A stretch of DNA of 9,516 nt, taken from contig JAIKXO010000137.1 in assembly GCA_024684065.1 (NCBI GenBank), positions 1-9,516 of the forward strand. Reading direction: 5' to 3'. This DNA is from Lachnospiraceae bacterium (GTDB lineage Bacteria > Bacillota_A > Clostridia > Lachnospirales > Lachnospiraceae). Shown here in pieces: positions 5,732 through 9,516 of this stretch. The position numbers were made by a program, and so were the translations under genes. How positions within the stretch are numbered: the stretch's first letter is position 1; each line of letters opens with the position of its first letter. A model generated the notes under the pieces. That model saw only the letters and a program-made list of their open reading frames with translations. It made no database searches and was not told the origin of the DNA.

Positions 5732-5743
5732 AAAGGAGCGCTT

Positions 5744-6712
5744 ATGAATTCATCCGATACGCGAAATGGATTGAAAAGAATTTTTGGACGGTATACGGGC
5801 GCTGTTATTCTTGCAGGCCTTATCCTGGTGACTTATGTCATTTTTAAGATCCTGCGTCCCGAAACCTTCGGAAGACAGGATCAGCTGCTGGGATATTTTC
5901 AACAGTGCCTCATTGATACGGTAGGCGCCGTTGGCCTGTATTTTATTATTGTGATGGGTCTTTTCGATTTTTCCCTTGGTGCCAACTGCATACTTTGCGC
6001 CATTGTGGGAACCGTATGCATGAAGGATCTGGGAATGGGCTATGCGGGCTTCCTTATATCGGCAATGCTCTGCGGGACTCTTGTGGGGCTTATCAATGGT
6101 GTCGCTTATATCAAACTGCACATTCCTTCTATGATAGTCACCACGGGGCTCGCTCTCATCTATGAGTCTGTCGGGCACTATATCAGCGGTGATGTTCAGG
6201 CCTTTCTCACAAAGGACCAGACCTTCTTCGGTCATGCTCCCGGCAACCTGATCATAGCCTGTTTCGCATTTCTTTTATCCTATACTTTACTTGTGTATAC
6301 CAGACTGGGAACCTATGCTTATGCGATCGGCTCCAATGAAATCGTGGCTAAGAACATGGGCATTAACGTGAATAAATATAAGATCCTGACTTTCATGGTT
6401 ACCGGTTTCTTTGACGGACTGATGGGAATACTCGCTGTTTCCTACGGCTCATCCATGGCGTCCGTAACAGGCATGGCTTCCATGAGCAGGAACTTTGCAC
6501 CTACGATGGGATGCTTCTTCGGACTGGCCTTCCGCCAGTACGGGCTGCCTATTCCTGCTATCATTGTTGGTGAATTTCTGATCCAGATAATATATAACGG
6601 ATTCGTTACTTTAGGAGCGCCGACGGCGATCCAGACAGTAGTTACGGGCGTAGCGCTTCTTCTGGTAGTTGCGCTTACAATGAAACCGATCAAAGGCGAG
6701 ATCGTAAAATAG
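5744..6712 (+). CDS. CUT2-type sugar ABC transporter permease 1 (BPD_transp_2 family)
   Basis: A 322-residue polytopic membrane protein, normal length for RbsC-like permeases, with about eight to ten hydrophobic segments beginning at residues 18-36. The family motif near the second segment reads MGLFDFSLGAN (71-81), a variant of the usual GG-DLS-GS. The cytoplasmic coupling loop is RLGTYAYAIGSNEIVAKNMGIN (187-208 region). The later glycine motif, GG----GG in most relatives and in permease 2, is replaced here by MGCFFGLAFRQYG (255-267), so this subunit is the more diverged half of a heterodimer. Start ATG 5744 has a good AAGGAG with 5-nt spacing. It lies 134 nt after the receptor gene and 9 nt before the ATPase gene. 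The C-terminus GEIVK echoes the QIVK of permease 2. Confidence 0.93.
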   Translation: MNSSDTRNGLKRIFGRYTGAVILAGLILVTYVIFKILRPETFGRQDQLLGYFQQCLIDTVGAVGLYFIIVMGLFDFSLGANCILCAIVGTVCMKDLGMGYAGFLISAMLCGTLVGLINGVAYIKLHIPSMIVTTGLALIYESVGHYISGDVQAFLTKDQTFFGHAPGNLIIACFAFLLSYTLLVYTRLGTYAYAIGSNEIVAKNMGINVNKYKILTFMVTGFFDGLMGILAVSYGSSMASVTGMASMSRNFAPTMGCFFGLAFRQYGLPIPAIIVGEFLIQIIYNGFVTLGAPTAIQTVVTGVALLLVVALTMKPIKGEIVK

Positions 6713-6721
6713 GGGGGCCAT

Positions 6722-8224
6722 ATGCCGGAAATAAGATTACAGGCTTTGGAAGTCTCAAAGACCTTCGGAGTGGTTAAAGCGGTTCAGAATGTTTCCATAG
6801 ATTTCTATTCAGGTGAGATTCATGGCCTGATCGGTGAGAACGGGTCGGGAAAGTCTACGCTGGTTCAAATGCTCACAGGCATTGTTTCCATAGACAAAGG
6901 ACGATTCATTCTGGACGGAAAAGAGATAAACGCAAGGAACCAGGTTGAAGCAAACAATGAAGGCATTTCCATAATAGTTCAGGAGCTTGGTACTCTGTCG
7001 GGGCTGACTGTGGCTGAGAATATCTTTCTCGGTCATGAGGACAGATTTGTAAAATTCGGGATCAAGAATACTAAAGCGATGGTTAAGGAGGCGAATGAGC
7101 TTTTAAGGAAATATGGCTTTGACCGCTTAAACGGCGCGGAGATGATAGATAATTATAATTTTGAGGACAGAAAGTTTGTCGAGATCATAAAATCAACGTA
7201 TTTTTCTCCTAAGGTGGTCGTCATCGACGAAACTACGACCGCGCTTTCTCAGGAGGGCAGGGAAGAGCTCTATAAGCATATGAAGCGCATAAGGGATGAG
7301 GGAAATACCGTCATATTTATATCCCATGACCTGCCCGAGGTCCTTGACAAATGTGACAGGATCTCTGTCCTTCGGGACGGCGTTTACATTGATACGGTGG
7401 ATGCGGCAGCGGTTACGGAAGCTGATCTGAAGAGGCTCATGGTAGGCCGTGAGCTTGGCGAGCATTACTACAGAGAGGATTACGGTGAAAAGATTTCCGA
7501 TGAGGTTGTGCTTTCTGTAAAGAATGTGTCCGTCCCCGGCGTTATCAATGACGTATGCTTTGAACTTCACAAGGGTGAGATACTTGGCTTCGGCGGGTTG
7601 TCGGAATGTGGCATGCATGAAGTGGGGAAAGCCGTTTTCGGAGCTTCCTATGACCGGAGCGGAAGCGTAAGGCTTGCTGACGGAACGGAGATAGATTCTA
7701 TCATCACCGCGATCAGAAATAACATTGCCTATGCGTCAAAGGACAGGGATAATGAATCAATCGTGATCAATGAGAGCATCGGTGACAATATCTGCCTGCC
7801 CTCGCTTCCCGAGCTCGGCGGGACCACACATATTCTCACCGATAAAAAGCTGAAGGCGTTTGCCAAAAAGTACGCTGAGAAAATGGCCGTAAAGATGGTT
7901 AATACGGATCAATACGTTTCCGAGCTTTCAGGAGGGAACAAACAGAAGGTTGTTCTTGCGCGATGGATAGGGAAAAATTCGGACATCATAATTCTGGACA
8001 GTCCGACAAGAGGAATAGACGTTAAGGTCAAAGCGGATATTTATGCTCTGATGGATGAAATGAGAAAAGAAGGAAAATCTATCATAATGATATCTGAGGA
8101 GATCATGGAGCTCATCGGAATGTGCGACCGCATCATCATCATGAAGGATGGAAAAAACAGCGGTGAAGAGCTTTTACGGGATCCTTCCCTTACCGAAAAT
8201 GACCTGATCTCAAAAATGATTTAA
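6722..8224 (+). CDS. Duplicated sugar ABC transporter ATPase (RbsA/MglA type) with one degenerate ATP site
   Basis: A 500-residue cytoplasmic ATPase with two fused nucleotide-binding domains, usual for CUT2 systems. NBD1: Walker A GENGSGKST (38-46), Q-loop Q88, Walker B VVVIDE with E170, switch H202. Its signature region is not LSGGQ-like: NFEDRKFVEI (146-155). NBD2: the Walker A position reads GFGGLSECG (289-297) with no P-loop lysine, the signature is a good LSGGNKQK (402-409), and Walker B is IIILDSPTRGID, so the usual catalytic Glu is Ser427. Combining domains head to tail, site 1 (NBD1 Walker motifs plus NBD2 signature) is complete while site 2 is defective in every motif. Loss of P-loop Lys in NBD2 is normal for the family; the Glu to Ser change is less so. 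The start has a G-run 5 nt upstream; the stop overlaps the ribosome binding site of permease 2. Confidence 0.95.
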   Translation: MPEIRLQALEVSKTFGVVKAVQNVSIDFYSGEIHGLIGENGSGKSTLVQMLTGIVSIDKGRFILDGKEINARNQVEANNEGISIIVQELGTLSGLTVAENIFLGHEDRFVKFGIKNTKAMVKEANELLRKYGFDRLNGAEMIDNYNFEDRKFVEIIKSTYFSPKVVVIDETTTALSQEGREELYKHMKRIRDEGNTVIFISHDLPEVLDKCDRISVLRDGVYIDTVDAAAVTEADLKRLMVGRELGEHYYREDYGEKISDEVVLSVKNVSVPGVINDVCFELHKGEILGFGGLSECGMHEVGKAVFGASYDRSGSVRLADGTEIDSIITAIRNNIAYASKDRDNESIVINESIGDNICLPSLPELGGTTHILTDKKLKAFAKKYAEKMAVKMVNTDQYVSELSGGNKQKVVLARWIGKNSDIIILDSPTRGIDVKVKADIYALMDEMRKEGKSIIMISEEIMELIGMCDRIIIMKDGKNSGEELLRDPSLTENDLISKMI

Positions 8225-8234
8225 GGAGGGCAAA

Positions 8235-9227
8235 ATGGCTGGCGGCTATGGATCTAACAAAGAAGGAAGCCTGAAAACACGGGAAGCCATATTGAATAAG
8301 ACTTTCGTCGCTTCCAGGATCAGGACCGTGCTTCCTGTTATAGCGCTTGTAGCGGTCGCGCTTGTATTCAATATTCTATCTGACGGAAAGCTTCTCGCTC
8401 CGATGAATATAAAGCTTTTGTTATCACAGGTTTATGTGACCATGATCGCGGCGACCGGGGTGTTTTTTATAATGACGATGGGAGGCCTGGATTTTTCACA
8501 GGGTTCGATCCTGGGAATATCCTCCCTCGTATTTTGCTTCCTGTCAAAGTACAGCATTCCGCTCGCAATAATCGGAGGTATAGTAGCAGGAGCCTTTATA
8601 GGGGCGTTCAACGGATACTTCTACGTAAAACGCAAGGTCAAAAGCTTCGTGGTAACGATCTGCACAATGTTCCTGTTCAGGGGAGTTATTGAATTCGCGA
8701 CCACAAATGCGCCCGTACAGGCTGATATTGTTAAAACCATTACTCTGAACAATGACGGTGTAAAGCTTACGGTCACGCTTTTGGTGCTTATCGTGGCATT
8801 CTTCTTTTTCAGATATACCAGATTCGGCAAACACTTAAAAGCTATAGGAGCGGGAGAAAAAGCGGCCGCCTTTTCGGGCATCGCGACCGATAAAATGAAG
8901 TTCTGGGTTTACGTGCTGGCAGGCGCCATAACAGGACTCGCGGCTTTTGTAAGCGCGATCAAGGTAGGTTCTGTTACCGCCAATTCAGGAAGCCGTCTGG
9001 AAACACAGATCATGATAGCGCTTGTTTTAGGAGGCATGCCGATCTCAGGAGGGGCAAAGGTCAGGTTTGAGAATGTTGTTGTCGGCTCGGTCCTGTACAT
9101 TATTCTGAACGCAGGCCTGGTGACATTGGGGCTTGATCCTGCGATGCAGCAGCTGATAGAGGGCATTATATTCCTGCTCGTCGTGGCGGTCACGAGTGAC
9201 AGGAATTCGGCACAGATCGTAAAATAA
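8235..9227 (+). CDS. CUT2-type sugar ABC transporter permease 2 (BPD_transp_2 family)
   Basis: A 330-residue polytopic inner-membrane subunit. A polar N-terminus of about 28 residues precedes the first membrane segment (31-48). Conserved motifs are intact: MGGLDFSQGS (82-91), the coupling loop RFGKHLKAIGAGEKAAAFSGI (196-216), and the glycine motif GGMPISGGAKVRFENVVVGS (267-286). It is therefore the more typical of the two permeases, and both together should form the channel with the fused ATPase below. The AGGAGG (8224-8229) overlaps the ATPase stop codon, indicating translational coupling. It is the last gene of the operon and is followed by tandem terminators. Two different permeases per system resemble LsrC/LsrD-type arrangements, but the gene order (receptor, permease, ATPase, permease) differs and no substrate follows from it. 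Confidence 0.94.
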   Translation: MAGGYGSNKEGSLKTREAILNKTFVASRIRTVLPVIALVAVALVFNILSDGKLLAPMNIKLLLSQVYVTMIAATGVFFIMTMGGLDFSQGSILGISSLVFCFLSKYSIPLAIIGGIVAGAFIGAFNGYFYVKRKVKSFVVTICTMFLFRGVIEFATTNAPVQADIVKTITLNNDGVKLTVTLLVLIVAFFFFRYTRFGKHLKAIGAGEKAAAFSGIATDKMKFWVYVLAGAITGLAAFVSAIKVGSVTANSGSRLETQIMIALVLGGMPISGGAKVRFENVVVGSVLYIILNAGLVTLGLDPAMQQLIEGIIFLLVVAVTSDRNSAQIVK

Positions 9228-9265
9228 ATATCGAAAGAACAGGCTGAATAGAAGGCTTAAAAAAG

Positions 9266-9297
9266 AACGGCATCCTCAGTTTTCGGGATGCCGTTTT
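9266..9297 (+). terminator. Intrinsic terminator of the transporter operon
   Basis: A perfect 10-bp stem, AACGGCATCC (9266-9275) with GGATGCCGTT (9286-9295), loop of 10 nt, short T-run TTTT (9294-9297). Six A's (9259-9264) precede it, so it could also act on the minus strand. It is 39 nt after the permease 2 stop. Confidence 0.85.
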
Positions 9298-9305
9298 ACA
9301 TTCTG

Positions 9306-9345
9306 AAAAAAACAGCCCCCTTTTCAAAGAAAGGGGACTGTTTTT
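9306..9345. terminator. Bidirectional terminator shared by the operon and convergent tuf
   Basis: AACAG-C-CCCCTTT (9311-9323) pairs with AAAGGGG-A-CTGTT (9330-9342), one C-A mismatch, with seven A's before (9306-9312) and T5 after (9341-9345). Symmetric A and T tracts make it work from both sides: a backup for the operon on the plus strand, and the terminator of tuf on the minus strand, 37 nt after the tuf stop. Confidence 0.85.
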
Positions 9346-9381
9346 ATTTTATGTCATGTGCTCTGTTAAAAGCCGGCTGGA

Positions 9382-9516
9382 TTATTCGATGATCGTAGCA
9401 ACCCTGCCTGAGCCTACTGTACGTCCGCCTTCTCTGATAGCGAAGGTAAGACCCTGCTCGCAAGCGATGGGATGGATGAGCTCGATTGTCATCTCTACGT
9501 TATCACCAGGCATGCA
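9382..9516 (-). CDS. tuf: Elongation factor Tu, C-terminal 44 codons (cut by window edge)
   Basis: On the minus strand the frame enters at 9516 and ends at TAA 9384-9382. The peptide contains [12 protein letters not shown], then [10 protein letters not shown], then [15 protein letters not shown] and ends ATIIE. This is the end of domain 3 of EF-Tu, the GTPase that carries aminoacyl-tRNA to the ribosome; [11 protein letters not shown] is diagnostic. A Cys occupies the position after IHPIA where Met or another residue is common, which is unremarkable. Only the last tenth of the protein is visible. The gene is housekeeping and unrelated in function to the transporter operon it faces; the shared terminators between them prevent transcriptional collision. 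It marks this as a chromosomal, core-genome neighbourhood. Confidence 0.97.
   Translation of the reverse strand, partial: CMPGDNVEMTIELIHPIACEQGLTFAIREGGRTVGSGRVATIIE

Noticed and set aside
5750..6235. 161-codon minus-strand ORF inside permease 1
   Set aside because: It is antisense to a clear membrane-protein gene, has no promoter or ribosome binding site, and its composition reflects the complementary strand.
7193..7618. 141-codon minus-strand ORF inside the ATPase gene
   Set aside because: It is antisense to conserved ABC motifs and shows no independent coding evidence.
1..9516. CRISPR array, transposon, tRNA or rRNA gene
   Set aside because: No regularly spaced repeat-spacer units, transposase motifs, terminal repeats, cloverleaf or rRNA-like stretches were seen.

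Overview
The window reads as chromosomal DNA of an anaerobic Gram-positive of the class Clostridia, most likely a Lachnospiraceae-type organism. The reasons are strong AGGAGG ribosome binding sites, heavy AGA/AGG and ATA codon use at moderate GC, a YesM/YesN-style two-component pair beside a sugar ABC operon, and the C-terminus of an EF-Tu that looks clostridial. The taxonomy is an inference from style, not from a search.

Left part (1-1228): a divergent regulatory unit. A gene cut by the window edge starts on the minus strand at position 52. A FadR-type GntR repressor or activator gene lies on the plus strand at 533-1228. Between them are two face-away sigma-A promoters, each with a perfect TTGACA -35 and 17-bp spacing. 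Just downstream of each predicted start point is a cluster of ATACAG/CTGTAATACA repeats that looks like the GntR operator.

Middle part (1229-4082): a 406-bp hairpin-rich spacer holds a 22-bp perfect palindrome, a degenerate long inverted repeat and what may be the last ~60 codons of a lost gene. It is followed by a two-TM YesM-type histidine kinase and a short REC-AraC response regulator, closed by an intrinsic terminator at 4086-4128.

Right part (4083-9297): a four-gene CUT2-type sugar ABC operon in the order binding lipoprotein, permease 1, duplicated ATPase, permease 2. It has a long leader with its own promoter and inverted repeats, and a strong stem-loop between the binding protein gene and permease 1. 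The operon ends at two tandem terminators (9266-9345), the second of which also serves the convergent tuf gene (EF-Tu), whose last 44 codons are at the right edge.

How they fit: the kinase probably senses an extracellular sugar or related solute and phosphorylates the AraC-type regulator, which activates the transporter promoter near 4237. The GntR protein probably controls itself and the divergent gene, perhaps a catabolic enzyme for the imported compound. The substrate cannot be read from the sequence. The most informative molecular detail is a consistent asymmetry of the transporter: one ATP site is canonical while the other is degenerate in three motifs (including a Walker B Glu to Ser change), and permease 1 has lost the glycine motif that permease 2 keeps.
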